The notes below the pieces were generated by a model. It saw nothing but the letters and a program-made list of their open reading frames with translations, did no database searches and was not told the origin of the DNA. Made by a program: the position numbers and the translations under genes. A stretch of 64,000 bases of DNA from RGIG3528 sp045616485 (GTDB lineage: Bacteria; Bacillota; Clostridia; Lachnospirales; Lachnospiraceae), in NCBI GenBank assembly GCA_045616485.1, contig JAZLGU010000044.1, positions 25,711 through 89,710 of the forward strand, in the 5' to 3' direction. Shown in pieces: positions 51,540 through 60,326 of this stretch (position 1 is its first letter; each line of letters starts with the position of its first letter).

Positions 51540-52454
51540 TTACATCTGTAGAAACATTTTATAAGGCTTAAATTTCCCGGTATTACTGCATAGCTCATAA
51601 AGCCCGTAAAAATCGCCTTTGGAATCATATACTCTAAATATGTCCCCGGCTTTTACAGCTTCATGCTCCACTTCTGATTTTCTAAGATAGTTACCATTAT
51701 ACAAAAGTCGGTCAAAATCCGGAAGAGTTTTAATCATATTGTATTCAGAAAAAACCTTGTCAATAGGAAGGATAATATCCTTGAGTCTGTCCCGGTCTCT
51801 GGCTTCCTCTATCTGTGTAAGAGTAACACTTTCGTTAATCTCAAAAATACCGGACTTCTTACGAATAAGGCTCTTCATGCAGCCATAGGTACCAAGCATT
51901 TCTCCCAGATCCCTGCAAATGCTTCTTATATATGTGCCTTTGCCACAGGTTATCAGTAATCTTGCTTCATTTATCCGCCCGTCTACAGTAGTAGTATCTA
52001 AAATCTCGATAGCATAAACAGTAACCGGTCTTTTTTCCACTTCAATTTCTTTGCCTTCTCTTGCTATCTCATACAGTTTTTTTCCATTTACTTTTATTGC
52101 GGAATACATGGGAGGCAGCTGCAGGATGTCACCTGTAAGGCTTAAGCAGGCTTTTTCCAGCTCTTCATAAGTAAAATGTACCTCTTTTTCTCCCATGACC
52201 CGGCCGGTAATATCCAGTGTGTCTGTACTTTTACCGAAAACGCACTCTGCTTCATATACCTTTATTTTGTCGGTAAGCATATCGCAAAGCTTTGTTGCAG
52301 AGCCAATACAGACAGGCAAAACTCCTACTGCCATGGGATCAAGGGTGCCGGTATGACCGATGTGGCGGAATTTAAGTATGCCTCTAAGCTTTGCTACCAC
52401 ATCGTGACTGGTAAAGCCCTCTTCTTTATATACATTTATGATACCATTAATCAT
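51540..52454 (-). CDS. truB: tRNA pseudouridine-55 synthase TruB
   Basis: Makes pseudouridine 55 in the T loop of tRNAs. The catalytic Asp lies in GHTGTLDPMAVGVLPVCIG (about residues 34-52). The KVYEAECVFGKSTDTLDITG, the MYSAIKVNGKKLYEIAR and the CGKGTYIRSICRDLGEMLG blocks are conserved. A C-terminal PUA-like domain is present (EVEHEAVKAGDIFRVYD). The length of 304 is normal. It is 107 bp after rbfA without the DHH phosphoesterase gene (nrnA) often found between them. Confidence 0.97.
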   Translation of the reverse strand: MINGIINVYKEEGFTSHDVVAKLRGILKFRHIGHTGTLDPMAVGVLPVCIGSATKLCDMLTDKIKVYEAECVFGKSTDTLDITGRVMGEKEVHFTYEELEKACLSLTGDILQLPPMYSAIKVNGKKLYEIAREGKEIEVEKRPVTVYAIEILDTTTVDGRINEARLLITCGKGTYIRSICRDLGEMLGTYGCMKSLIRKKSGIFEINESVTLTQIEEARDRDRLKDIILPIDKVFSEYNMIKTLPDFDRLLYNGNYLRKSEVEHEAVKAGDIFRVYDSKGDFYGLYELCSNTGKFKPYKMFLQM

Positions 52455-52496
52455 TATTCTAAGTCCTAATCAGTAAAACTTGCTTTTTGTAACTTA

Positions 52497-52539
52497 AAGG
52501 CCGAAAAACGGGGCTTAAGGACCTCCGCCTTTCGGCCTT
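52497..52539. repeat. Inverted repeat between rbfA and truB
   Basis: AAGGCCGAAA (52497-52506) and TTTCGGCCTT (52530-52539) form a perfect 10-bp stem with a 23-base G/C-rich loop. No T run follows on the minus strand, so it is more likely an mRNA processing or stability element than a terminator for this operon. Confidence 0.6.
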
Positions 52540-52561
52540 ATTTTTAATACTTACATGAAAT

Positions 52562-52963
52562 TTAGTTATCTTCCTCTGACTCTGCCGCATCTTCATCGCT
52601 TCTGTCAGGAATCTGTGCGATAACATCATCAATCTTCTTGGACATGGTAACACCATATTCAATAGTAGCATCACCAACAAATGTGATGACAGGAGTATTT
52701 CTCATATTCATGCTATGTGCAAGTCTGCCTCTGATAAATCCTGCTGCAGAATTGAGACCTTTAACTGTATCAGCAAGTGCCTCGGAATCACCCAGGCAGC
52801 TCACCCATACCTTACATGTCTTAAGGTCAGGAGCCACATAAACATCTACAATACTTGTAAATGGGGAAATACGTGGATCGTGCACCTCATCACGAATAAT
52901 CACGGAAAGCTCTTTTTGAACTTCAGAATTTATTCTGATGTTTTTAATACTGTTTTTTCTCAT
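52562..52963 (-). CDS. rbfA: Ribosome-binding factor A
   Basis: Cold-shock and 16S maturation factor that binds 30S subunits. The 133 residues include the start NSIKNIRINSEVQKELSVIIRDEVHDPRI, the KH-like core with VDVYVAPDLKTCKVWVS, and the acidic tail typical of the family (DRSDEDAAESEEDN). Its ATG overlaps the infB stop by 4 bp. Confidence 0.96.
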   Translation of the reverse strand: MRKNSIKNIRINSEVQKELSVIIRDEVHDPRISPFTSIVDVYVAPDLKTCKVWVSCLGDSEALADTVKGLNSAAGFIRGRLAHSMNMRNTPVITFVGDATIEYGVTMSKKIDDVIAQIPDRSDEDAAESEEDN

Positions 52964-55900
52964 TTTCTAGGTACCTCAACCATCTGGTAGAGCTCAATGG
53001 CATCGCCCTCCTGAAGGTCTGTAAACTTCTCGAATACAAGACCACATTCGTAGCCTGCTGCCACTTCCTTAACATCATCCTTGAAACGCTTAAGGGATGC
53101 CAGGTTGCCCTCAAAGATCTGATCCTTGCCACGTTTAATACGAGCCTTACAGCCTCTGATGATCTTACCGTCAAGCACAAAGGAACCTGCGATAATACCA
53201 ACGCCTGAAGCCTTGAAGGTCATACGTACTTCAGCATGTCCGATTACCTGCTCCTCAAAAATAGGATCAAGCATACCCTTCATTGCCTGCTCGACGTCAT
53301 CGATAGCGTTATAAATAACGTTGTAAAGACGAAGATCAACCTTTTCACGCTCACAAATATCCTTAGCTGTATTGTCAGGCTTAACATTAAAGCCGATGAT
53401 GATTGCATTGGATGCAGATGCCAAAGTAGCATCAGACTCATTAATGGCACCAACGCCGCCATGAATAATACGAACTGCCACTTCATCATTGGACAGCTTA
53501 AGCAGAGACTGCTTGATAGCTTCTGCAGAGCCCTGAACGTCTGCTTTTACAATGATATTCAGTTCTTTTATATTGCCGGCCTGAATCTGAGAGAAAAGTC
53601 CATCCAGTGACATCTTTGACTTGGTCTCAGCAATAAGCTTCTCTTTATTCTGTTCAATATAAGCCTCGGCAATAGCACGAGCTTCCTTCTCGGAGGCTGT
53701 AGCCACTACTACTTCACCGGCATCAGGTACGGAGTTCAGACCAAGAATCTCTACAGGCATGGAAGGTGTAGCAGACTTAACTTTTTCACCCTTGTCGTTA
53801 ACCAGTGCTCTTACCTTACCCAGGGAAGAACCGATAACTACATTTTCGCCTACCTTTAATGTACCCTTCTGTACCAGAATGGTAGCAACAGGACCACGGC
53901 CCTTATCCAGCTTGGCCTCGATAACAATACCTCTGGCCTGTCTGTTGGCATTTGCTTTAAGCTCCAGTACATCAGATGTAAGAAGGATCATCTCCAGGAG
54001 CTGATCAATGCCCTGATGAGTCTTTGCAGATACAGGGACAAATACAGTGCTGCCGCCCCAGTCTTCTGCCACCAGGCCATACTCTGTAAGCTCCTGCTTT
54101 ACTCTGTCTATATTAGCTGCTGGCTTATCGATCTTGTTGACTGCAACGATAATCTCGATACCTGCTGCCTTGGCATGATTGATAGCTTCTACAGTCTGAG
54201 GCATTACACCATCATCTGCAGCTACTACAAGAACTGCGATATCTGTAGCATTGGCACCACGCATACGCATAGCTGTAAATGCTTCATGACCCGGTGTATC
54301 AAGGAAGGTAATCTTTTCGCCCTTGCACTCTACCATGTAAGCACCGATATGCTGAGTAATACCGCCGGCCTCGCGGGATGTAACATTGGTAGTACGAATA
54401 GCATCAAGCAGGGAGGTCTTACCATGGTCAACGTGACCCATTACGCAGACAACAGGTGGACGCTTAGCCATCTTGCTTTCGTCTTCCTCTGCCTCTTTAA
54501 GCAGCTCTGCTACTCTGTCGACCTTCTCCTCATGCTCTGCAATGATTTCGTAATCAATAGCAATATTTTCAGCTTCTTCAAAGGTAATATCGGAATTCAA
54601 GGATACCATCTTGCCAGCCATAAAGAGCTTCTTAACGATATCACTGCCCTTAATCTTCATCTTATCAGCCAGCTCCTGAATAGTAAGAACATCAGGAAGT
54701 GTAATAGTCTTAATAACTTCTTCGGAAACTGTAACCTTTACAGGCTCAGGTCTGTGGAAAGCACCGGCACGATTTGGATCTTTACCCTTATTCTTCTTAC
54801 CGTTACCAAACTCCTCGAAATCTCCAAGACGCTTATTCTGCTTCTCCTGATCCTTGGACTTATTGCCCTTACGGCTTTGATTATTATTCTTAAGAGAGCC
54901 GTCAATCTCCGGAGCTCCTGAATTCTTCTTCTTTGGATCTCTTGCATGGGAAACAGGCTTTCTCTCGTCCTCGTCCTTGCCGCCGCCGAAGCCGCCATTA
55001 CGATTCTGTGAGAAACCACCATTGGAACGATTGCCACCATTGTTGTTTCTATTCTGATTATTATTAAAGCGATTCTGCTGCTCCTGATTTTCGAAAAGGT
55101 TGGAGTGGCCGTTGTTATCGCCATTATACTTACTGTCTACACGCTGGAAATGTCCACCGTTTCTGTTATCACGTCCCTGGCCGTTACGATTGTCACGATT
55201 GAAACCGCCCTGACCGTTACGATTATCGCGATCGTTTCTGTCGTTTCTATCGTTTCTGTCGTTTCTGTCGTTTCTGAAGCCGCCATTATTGTTTCTTCTG
55301 TCATAGCCCATAGCTGCACGATTAACACCGTCAGCACCGGCACGACTTACGATAACAGGACGTACAGGGTTGTTTAAAGTCTTAAACTTCTTTTCAGGCT
55401 CAGCAGGCTTTGCTGCCTCTTCTGCAGCCTTCTTTTCTTTTGCTGCCTCTTCTGCAGCCTTCTTTTCTTCTGCTGCCTTTGCCTCTTCTGCAGCCTTCTG
55501 AGCCTCAGCAGCTCTCTGTGCTTCTGCAGCCTTTGCAGCCTTTGCAGCTTCAATATTTGAAGCGATTGCCTGTGCCTCAGCTCTTACCTTGGCAGCAATT
55601 CTCTCAGCCTCTGCTTCTTTTTCCATAGCTATTCTGGCAGCCTCTGCCTTCTCAGCCTCACGACGAGCCTGATTTTCCTTGGCTTTCTGTGCACTGATGG
55701 CATCATAATTATCATTTTTTGCCACATAGCTGCCGCGCATCAGACGATTGCTTCCATCATCTGAAGATATAAGCACACCGTTTATGGTATGATTGCCACG
55801 ATTCTGATTATTCTGTCTTTTCTGGTTGCCCTGAGGTCCATCCATCATGCGACGCTGCTGACCATTGTTGTTAGGTCTTCTATCCTGTGGGCCATCCAGC

Positions 55901-56292
55901 ATTCTGCGAACAGGCTGACCCTGATTCTGCTGCATCTTCTTACGGTCTTCAGGTCCGTTAAGCATCTGACGCTGTGGCATCTGGCTGCCCTGTGGACGCT
56001 GCATCTGTGAGCCTTGTGGACGCTGCATCTGGCTGCCCTGTGGGCGCTGTGCTGCAGCTTCTTTCTTTTCGACTACAGGCTCTGCCTTTTTCTCTACAGG
56101 CTTCTCAACTGCCTTTTCTACAGGCTTCTCAGCAGCAGGAGCAAAATGTTTTTTTACCATTGCAATCTCAGCATCTTCAATAGATGACATATGATTTGAA
56201 ATAGCAACATTTTTCTCTTTCAGAAATTCTACTACATCTTTAGACTGAACGCCTATCTCCTTTGATAATTCGTATATCTTAACTTTTGCCAT
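52960..56292 (-). CDS. infB: Translation initiation factor IF-2
   Basis: GTPase that brings initiator tRNA to the 30S subunit. At 1110 residues it is long because of a large low-complexity N-terminal part (about 55-480): EKPVEK and QRPQGSQM repeats, a Glu/Ala/Lys helix, then Asn/Arg/Asp/Gly-rich tracts such as (NDR)n. An IF-2 N domain start (KIYELSKEIGVQSKDVVEFL) is present, and a second one lies near 530. The G domain has GHVDHGKTSLLD, DTPGHEAF and NKIDK, followed by domains II, III and C2. Neighbours ylxQ and rbfA are as expected. Confidence 0.97.
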   Translation of the reverse strand: MAKVKIYELSKEIGVQSKDVVEFLKEKNVAISNHMSSIEDAEIAMVKKHFAPAAEKPVEKAVEKPVEKKAEPVVEKKEAAAQRPQGSQMQRPQGSQMQRPQGSQMPQRQMLNGPEDRKKMQQNQGQPVRRMLDGPQDRRPNNNGQQRRMMDGPQGNQKRQNNQNRGNHTINGVLISSDDGSNRLMRGSYVAKNDNYDAISAQKAKENQARREAEKAEAARIAMEKEAEAERIAAKVRAEAQAIASNIEAAKAAKAAEAQRAAEAQKAAEEAKAAEEKKAAEEAAKEKKAAEEAAKPAEPEKKFKTLNNPVRPVIVSRAGADGVNRAAMGYDRRNNNGGFRNDRNDRNDRNDRNDRDNRNGQGGFNRDNRNGQGRDNRNGGHFQRVDSKYNGDNNGHSNLFENQEQQNRFNNNQNRNNNGGNRSNGGFSQNRNGGFGGGKDEDERKPVSHARDPKKKNSGAPEIDGSLKNNNQSRKGNKSKDQEKQNKRLGDFEEFGNGKKNKGKDPNRAGAFHRPEPVKVTVSEEVIKTITLPDVLTIQELADKMKIKGSDIVKKLFMAGKMVSLNSDITFEEAENIAIDYEIIAEHEEKVDRVAELLKEAEEDESKMAKRPPVVCVMGHVDHGKTSLLDAIRTTNVTSREAGGITQHIGAYMVECKGEKITFLDTPGHEAFTAMRMRGANATDIAVLVVAADDGVMPQTVEAINHAKAAGIEIIVAVNKIDKPAANIDRVKQELTEYGLVAEDWGGSTVFVPVSAKTHQGIDQLLEMILLTSDVLELKANANRQARGIVIEAKLDKGRGPVATILVQKGTLKVGENVVIGSSLGKVRALVNDKGEKVKSATPSMPVEILGLNSVPDAGEVVVATASEKEARAIAEAYIEQNKEKLIAETKSKMSLDGLFSQIQAGNIKELNIIVKADVQGSAEAIKQSLLKLSNDEVAVRIIHGGVGAINESDATLASASNAIIIGFNVKPDNTAKDICEREKVDLRLYNVIYNAIDDVEQAMKGMLDPIFEEQVIGHAEVRMTFKASGVGIIAGSFVLDGKIIRGCKARIKRGKDQIFEGNLASLKRFKDDVKEVAAGYECGLVFEKFTDLQEGDAIELYQMVEVPRK
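55233..55276. repeat. Tandem 9-bp repeats in infB encoding Arg-Asn-Asp
   Basis: Five head-to-tail copies of CGTTTCTGT (last one incomplete) encode an (NDR)n run on the minus strand. They are part of a wider low-complexity region of infB, where 24-bp repeats encoding QRPQGSQM also occur near 55975-56046. Confidence 0.85.
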
Positions 56293-56316
56293 TAATTAGC
56301 TTCCTCCAAAATTTAC

Positions 56317-56634
56317 TCAAGCGATGATTTTCTTGATAAGAGCCTGACTCAAGCCCTCATCCGTAACTGCAACAGACGATCTTTCTGCTTTCCCTATTGC
56401 GCGTCCTAAGCCCTCCTTGGTACCGAATATGTAAATCGGCACATTGTAAAATGTACATTTGTCAGTAAATAATTTTTTTGTATTATCTGAAGCATCACAT
56501 GGCACAATGCATATAAAAGCACTGCCACCCTTAATTGCTTCCAATGTCTGAAATTCTCCGCTTTGCAGTTTTCCTGCTTTTTTACAAATACCAAGCAAAG
56601 AATAGACGCCTCTGGCTTTTAACTCGTCCGTCAA
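56317..56634 (-). CDS. ylxQ: L7Ae-family ribosomal protein YlxQ
   Basis: A 105-residue L7Ae/L30e-like kink-turn RNA-binding protein. The start YSLLGICKKAGKLQSGEFQTLEAIKGG and the IVPCDASDNTKKLFTDKC block are typical of YlxQ/YbxF relatives. It overlaps ylxR by 4 bp and precedes infB by 24 bp, the standard nusA-operon order. Its RNA target is not defined. Confidence 0.93.
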   Translation of the reverse strand: MTDELKARGVYSLLGICKKAGKLQSGEFQTLEAIKGGSAFICIVPCDASDNTKKLFTDKCTFYNVPIYIFGTKEGLGRAIGKAERSSVAVTDEGLSQALIKKIIA

Positions 56635-56894
56635 TTACTCATCTCCTCAAGTAATGCATCATAGACCTCTTCCGGAACAGTACTTTCCAGCATTCTGTCC
56701 AAAGCTTTTGTTTTTTTAAGCTTTAACAGGCAGTCTTTATTGTCGCATAAATATGCGCCTCTGCCATTCTGCTTACCGGTCTTATCTACCAGTATTTTTC
56801 CTTCCGGGGTCCTGAGCACTCTTATCAGTTCTTTTTTAGGCTTTTGCGTGTTACAGCCCAGGCATTTCCGTAAGGGTACTCGTTTTTCTGCCAT
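56631..56894 (-). CDS. ylxR: YlxR family protein (RNase P modulator RnpM)
   Basis: An 87-residue basic protein with the family motif RKCLGCNTQKPKKELIRV and GRGAYLCDNKDCL. YlxR proteins bind RNA; in Bacillus the homologue (RnpM) inhibits RNase P. It is six bases after nusA and overlaps ylxQ. Confidence 0.94.
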   Translation of the reverse strand: MAEKRVPLRKCLGCNTQKPKKELIRVLRTPEGKILVDKTGKQNGRGAYLCDNKDCLLKLKKTKALDRMLESTVPEEVYDALLEEMSN

Positions 56895-56900
56895 ATGTTT

Positions 56901-58043
56901 TTATTCCTCTTCTGCCACCGGCTCTTCTGCCTGCTGGGCAAAACTGCCGTCTGCCTGTGATTCTGATTTAATATCAATCTTAAAGCCTGTAAGCTTGGCT
57001 GCCAGTCTTGCGTTCTGACCCTCACGGCCAATAGCCAGTGAAAGCTGATAATCAGGAACTATAACCTTGGCCATCTTAGCTTCAGCATCAACTTCTACGG
57101 ATACAACCTTAGCAGGGCTAAGGGAATTCTCAATAAGAATTGCAGGATCTTCATTCCATACAATAATATCAATCTTTTCACCGTGAAGCTCATCTACAAT
57201 AGCATTTACTCTGGCACCGTTAACACCTACGCATGCGCCAACAGGATCAACATTCTCATCATGAGAAAGTACGGAAATCTTTGTTCTCTGACCTGCTTCT
57301 CTTGAGATGCTCTTTATCTCTACGATGCCCTCTGCAATCTCTGTAACCTCTTCTTCGAAAAGGCGCTTAACAAGTTCAGGATGTGTACGGGAAACTGATA
57401 CCTTAGGCCCTCTGCTGTCATCGATAACCTTGGTAACATAGAGCTTAACTCTCTCGTCTTTGTAGAATTCCTCACCCTTAATCTGCTCATTAACAGGCAG
57501 AATGGTCTCGATCTTGCCCAGGGAAACTACGATATTGTAATTGCCCTTTTCAGGATCCTGGAATCTCTTAATAACGCCGGTAACGATGTCCTTTTCTCTC
57601 ATGGAATAGCTGGAGAAAAGTGCATGTCTCTCTTCTTCACGAATCTTCTGTACAATAACCTGCTTAGCCTTCTGAGCTGCGATTCGTCCGAAATCCTTTG
57701 GTGTAACTTCGATATTGATAATCTCTCCGACTTCGTAGTCCTTCTTAAAACGAATAGCTGCATCAGCTACGGAAATCTGTGTAACCTCGTCCTCAACCTC
57801 AGCTACTACTTCCTTCTCTGCAAATACCTTGTAAATACCGGTATTTCTATCAATGGAAACCTTAACATTATCGGCCTTACCGAATTCATTTTTACATGCT
57901 GTAACTAAGGAATTCTCGATAGCCTCCAGCATAACATCCTTACTAATACCCTTGTCTTTCTCAAGAAGCTCAAGAGCTAAGATAAGCTCGCTTCCTGCCT
58001 CAGCCTCAGCCATTGCTGCATTTTTCTTTCTTGCTGCTGCCAT
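56901..58043 (-). CDS. nusA: Transcription termination/antitermination factor NusA
   Basis: Controls RNA polymerase pausing, termination and folding of nascent RNA. The 380 residues comprise an N-terminal RNAP-binding domain (about 15-140), an S1 domain (VTGVIKRFQDPEKGNYNIVVSLG), and two KH domains with VDPVGACVGVNGARVNAIVDEL and SLAIGREGQNARLAAKLTG. It lacks the C-terminal acidic repeats of proteobacteria, as normal for Firmicutes. It follows rimP by 36 bp. Confidence 0.97.
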   Translation of the reverse strand: MAAARKKNAAMAEAEAGSELILALELLEKDKGISKDVMLEAIENSLVTACKNEFGKADNVKVSIDRNTGIYKVFAEKEVVAEVEDEVTQISVADAAIRFKKDYEVGEIINIEVTPKDFGRIAAQKAKQVIVQKIREEERHALFSSYSMREKDIVTGVIKRFQDPEKGNYNIVVSLGKIETILPVNEQIKGEEFYKDERVKLYVTKVIDDSRGPKVSVSRTHPELVKRLFEEEVTEIAEGIVEIKSISREAGQRTKISVLSHDENVDPVGACVGVNGARVNAIVDELHGEKIDIIVWNEDPAILIENSLSPAKVVSVEVDAEAKMAKVIVPDYQLSLAIGREGQNARLAAKLTGFKIDIKSESQADGSFAQQAEEPVAEEE

Positions 58044-58079
58044 TTTTATAATCCTCCTATACTTTATATTCTATGATAA

Positions 58080-58547
58080 TTAGAAATGTACTGCTAAATT
58101 AATCTTAGCTATATTGGCTCTCTCAAATACTACTTCACTCTCATCTTCAAGGGATATGGTAATAGTAGTATCACTATAGTCCTCAAGATAGCCTGTAAAT
58201 TCTTTTTGAGAATCCTGTTCCTTAAAAAGCTTAACTTCCACCTCACAGCCTATAGACTGCATGAAATGTCTGTCTTTTTTCAGTGTCCTGCCAAGACCCG
58301 GGGATGATACTTCGAAGATATAGGAATCGTCAATATAATCCTCTCTGTCAAGTATCTCATTCATGCGACGGCTAAGCGCCTCACACTCATTGATGGATAT
58401 CCCACCTTCTTTATCGGCATAGATTCTCAGATAATTCATACCTGCTTCCTTTACATACTCTACATCGTAAAGAGAAAGACCCATCTCGTCGATAAGCGGC
58501 TGGACAAAGGCTTCTGTTTTTTTAACATATTCGTCTCTTTTTGCCAT
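58080..58547 (-). CDS. rimP: Ribosome maturation factor RimP
   Basis: Needed for early 30S maturation. The ATG at 58547 with AAAGGA upstream is chosen; an earlier in-frame start would read through the leader hairpin. The 154 residues include the YDVEYVKEAGMNYLRIYADKEGGISINECE block and YIFEVSSPGLGRTLKKDRHF, both diagnostic. It is the first gene of the nusA-infB operon. Confidence 0.96.
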   Translation of the reverse strand: MAKRDEYVKKTEAFVQPLIDEMGLSLYDVEYVKEAGMNYLRIYADKEGGISINECEALSRRMNEILDREDYIDDSYIFEVSSPGLGRTLKKDRHFMQSIGCEVEVKLFKEQDSQKEFTGYLEDYSDTTITISLEDESEVVFERANIAKINLAVHF

Positions 58548-58568
58548 TTTTTTATCCTTTACAAAACT

Positions 58569-58596
58569 GAAAGAGTGGATTCGCACCCACTCTTTC
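58569..58596 (-). promoter_or_regulatory. Leader hairpin in front of rimP
   Basis: On the minus strand GAAAGAGTGG and CCACTCTTTC form a perfect 10-bp stem with an 8-base loop, followed by a short broken T tract. It lies between the promoter and the ribosome-binding site. Such a hairpin could attenuate the operon, possibly by NusA autoregulation; this is inference. Confidence 0.6.
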
Positions 58597-58622
58597 ATAA
58601 CTAGTCAATATTACCATTAATC

Positions 58623-58651
58623 ATTAAATCACTTTAGCCTGTACTTGTCAA
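58623..58651 (-). promoter_or_regulatory. Predicted sigma-A promoter of the rimP-nusA-infB operon
   Basis: On the minus strand TTGACA (58646-58651) and TTTAAT (58623-58628) are 17 bp apart, with TGA before the -10. It is in the gap between the MCP gene and rimP. Confidence 0.75.
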
Positions 58652-58723
58652 GCAAATTCCTGTAAAAATATTGATTTTTGACAGATTTTGTTGCTATTCA
58701 TAGTCTGTTTCATAAGTTTTCTA

Positions 58724-60193
58724 TCAAATCAGAGACTTTGATAAAGCATCCAACTCTTCAACATGAGCAAGTACATCTGAAACCATGGCCAAATTGTCAT
58801 TCATATATTCGTTGATTTCATCAGCTTCTGCATTAACTTCCTGTGACAGTGCAGATACTGATGTTGTAGACTCTACTATTGCTTTATTGGCTTCATTAAG
58901 AGCTATTACTGCCTTTTTAAGCTCTCTTGTGGAATTATCAATCTCCACGGTAGAGCCCGTAATAGTTTCAAAAGTCTCAGAAGTACGGGTAATACCCTCG
59001 ATCTCAGAACGATTATTTTCCAGCAGAGTGTTAGTCGCTTCAATAACCACATTTACCTGGGCATTTATAGTATCCAAAAGCTCAGAAATATTCTTTGTTG
59101 CATCATTTGTCTGCTTGGACAAATTACTGATTTCTGTAGCAACTACAGAGAAACCGCGACCTGCTTCGCCTGCTCTTGCAGCTTCTATGGAAGCATTAAG
59201 GGCAAGTAAATTGGTTTTGGAAGAAATCTTGGAGATAATTTCGATAATATCCCCCATGGACTCAGCCTGTTTCGACAGGGTAGCCAAAGATCCGGAAACG
59301 GTCTCTCCTACTCTTGCAGCTTCAAGTCCGCCCTCTGCCAGCTTTTTAACCATTTCATTGTTCTGCTTAACAAGACCTGCCGTATTATTTACATTGCCGG
59401 AAATAGAGTCTGTAGAGTCTGTAACAAAATCAATTCTGTCCTGGATTTCCGTGGTCTGCTTTATCTGATTGGTCATGGTATTGGCACATTCAGAAATGCC
59501 CTTGTTTACTTCATCCATGGAGTTCTTGGCTTTTGATGTATTAAGGGTAAGCTTATCCATAAGCTCTGATACTTCAGAAATACCTGCCGAAAGATTGGCT
59601 ACCGTTTCCTTAATCTTATCAGACTGCTCCATGATTTCCATTCTGGAAGCATCCACCTCAGATATTTTTCTGGCTGCACTCTTATTGAAAAGATTGGCAA
59701 TAAATGAAGCAAATACAGCAAATACTAAAATTAATGCTACAGAAATCTCAGCTTCCTGAATAAATGTTGTCATATCTTCTGCAGCTACTTTTTTAGCAGC
59801 AACCTTATAAACCAGATAGGAAACAATTAATACAAATACACTGACATCAAATATAATATTAAATCTTATATCTGCATATGCTATAACAACCAGCAGAAAT
59901 GGTATGCCGTATACAAAGTCTAAAGGAGTCTGGGAAAGGAATAATAAAACAGCGTAAAAAAGCAGGAAGCAGCCACATGTGAACCATTTCATGGTGCTTG
60001 AGTCAGCTTTCCTTTTTAAAATAACGCTATTTCCAACAATACAAATTATGGTCATGACTATCATAAAGGCAATGAATCCCCAGGTCCTGTTGCGTTTAAG
60101 CATTTCAACAAAATATGCTATATCAAGTACCAGCATTTCTGCCCCAATAAGAATAGACACAAGCTTGTTCTGTTTAGCGAGATCAATGTTCAT
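58724..60193 (-). CDS. Methyl-accepting chemotaxis protein without HAMP domain
   Basis: A 489-residue chemoreceptor-type protein from the ATG at 60193 (GGTAGG upstream). The N-terminal 175 residues have about six hydrophobic segments with almost no extracellular loop, so it should sense a membrane or cytoplasmic signal. No HAMP domain is evident. The C-terminal signalling domain is a long coiled coil with the hairpin tip KTNLLALNASIEAARAGEAGRGFSVVATEI, which contacts CheA/CheW. Its ligand is unknown. No che genes are adjacent. It implies that the organism is motile or uses a chemosensory pathway. Confidence 0.93.
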   Translation of the reverse strand: MNIDLAKQNKLVSILIGAEMLVLDIAYFVEMLKRNRTWGFIAFMIVMTIICIVGNSVILKRKADSSTMKWFTCGCFLLFYAVLLFLSQTPLDFVYGIPFLLVVIAYADIRFNIIFDVSVFVLIVSYLVYKVAAKKVAAEDMTTFIQEAEISVALILVFAVFASFIANLFNKSAARKISEVDASRMEIMEQSDKIKETVANLSAGISEVSELMDKLTLNTSKAKNSMDEVNKGISECANTMTNQIKQTTEIQDRIDFVTDSTDSISGNVNNTAGLVKQNNEMVKKLAEGGLEAARVGETVSGSLATLSKQAESMGDIIEIISKISSKTNLLALNASIEAARAGEAGRGFSVVATEISNLSKQTNDATKNISELLDTINAQVNVVIEATNTLLENNRSEIEGITRTSETFETITGSTVEIDNSTRELKKAVIALNEANKAIVESTTSVSALSQEVNAEADEINEYMNDNLAMVSDVLAHVEELDALSKSLI

Positions 60194-60279
60194 GAAATAC
60201 ACCTACCCATCATATTTTTGTATTTCATTCTAACATTATTATCTGTTCCTGCCTATAAAAAAATAATAAAATCAGCCTT

Positions 60280-60312
60280 AAAAAAGCACTTTTCTATAAG
60301 AAAAGTGCTTTT
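60280..60312 (-). terminator. Intrinsic terminator after alaS
   Basis: AAAAGCACTTTTC (60282-60294) and GAAAAGTGCTTTT (60300-60312) form a 13-bp stem with a 5-base loop, followed on the minus strand by a T run. It isolates alaS from the MCP gene. Confidence 0.88.
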
Positions 60313-60326
60313 AGCGTTAGAAATTT

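Noticed and set aside
54016..54921. Plus-strand 301-residue frame opposite infB
   Set aside because: Cys/Leu/Asn-rich translation typical of an antisense shadow; infB is clearly coding here.
55233..56046. CRISPR-like repeats
   Set aside because: Repeats are 9 or 24 bp, in frame, without spacers, and lie inside infB.
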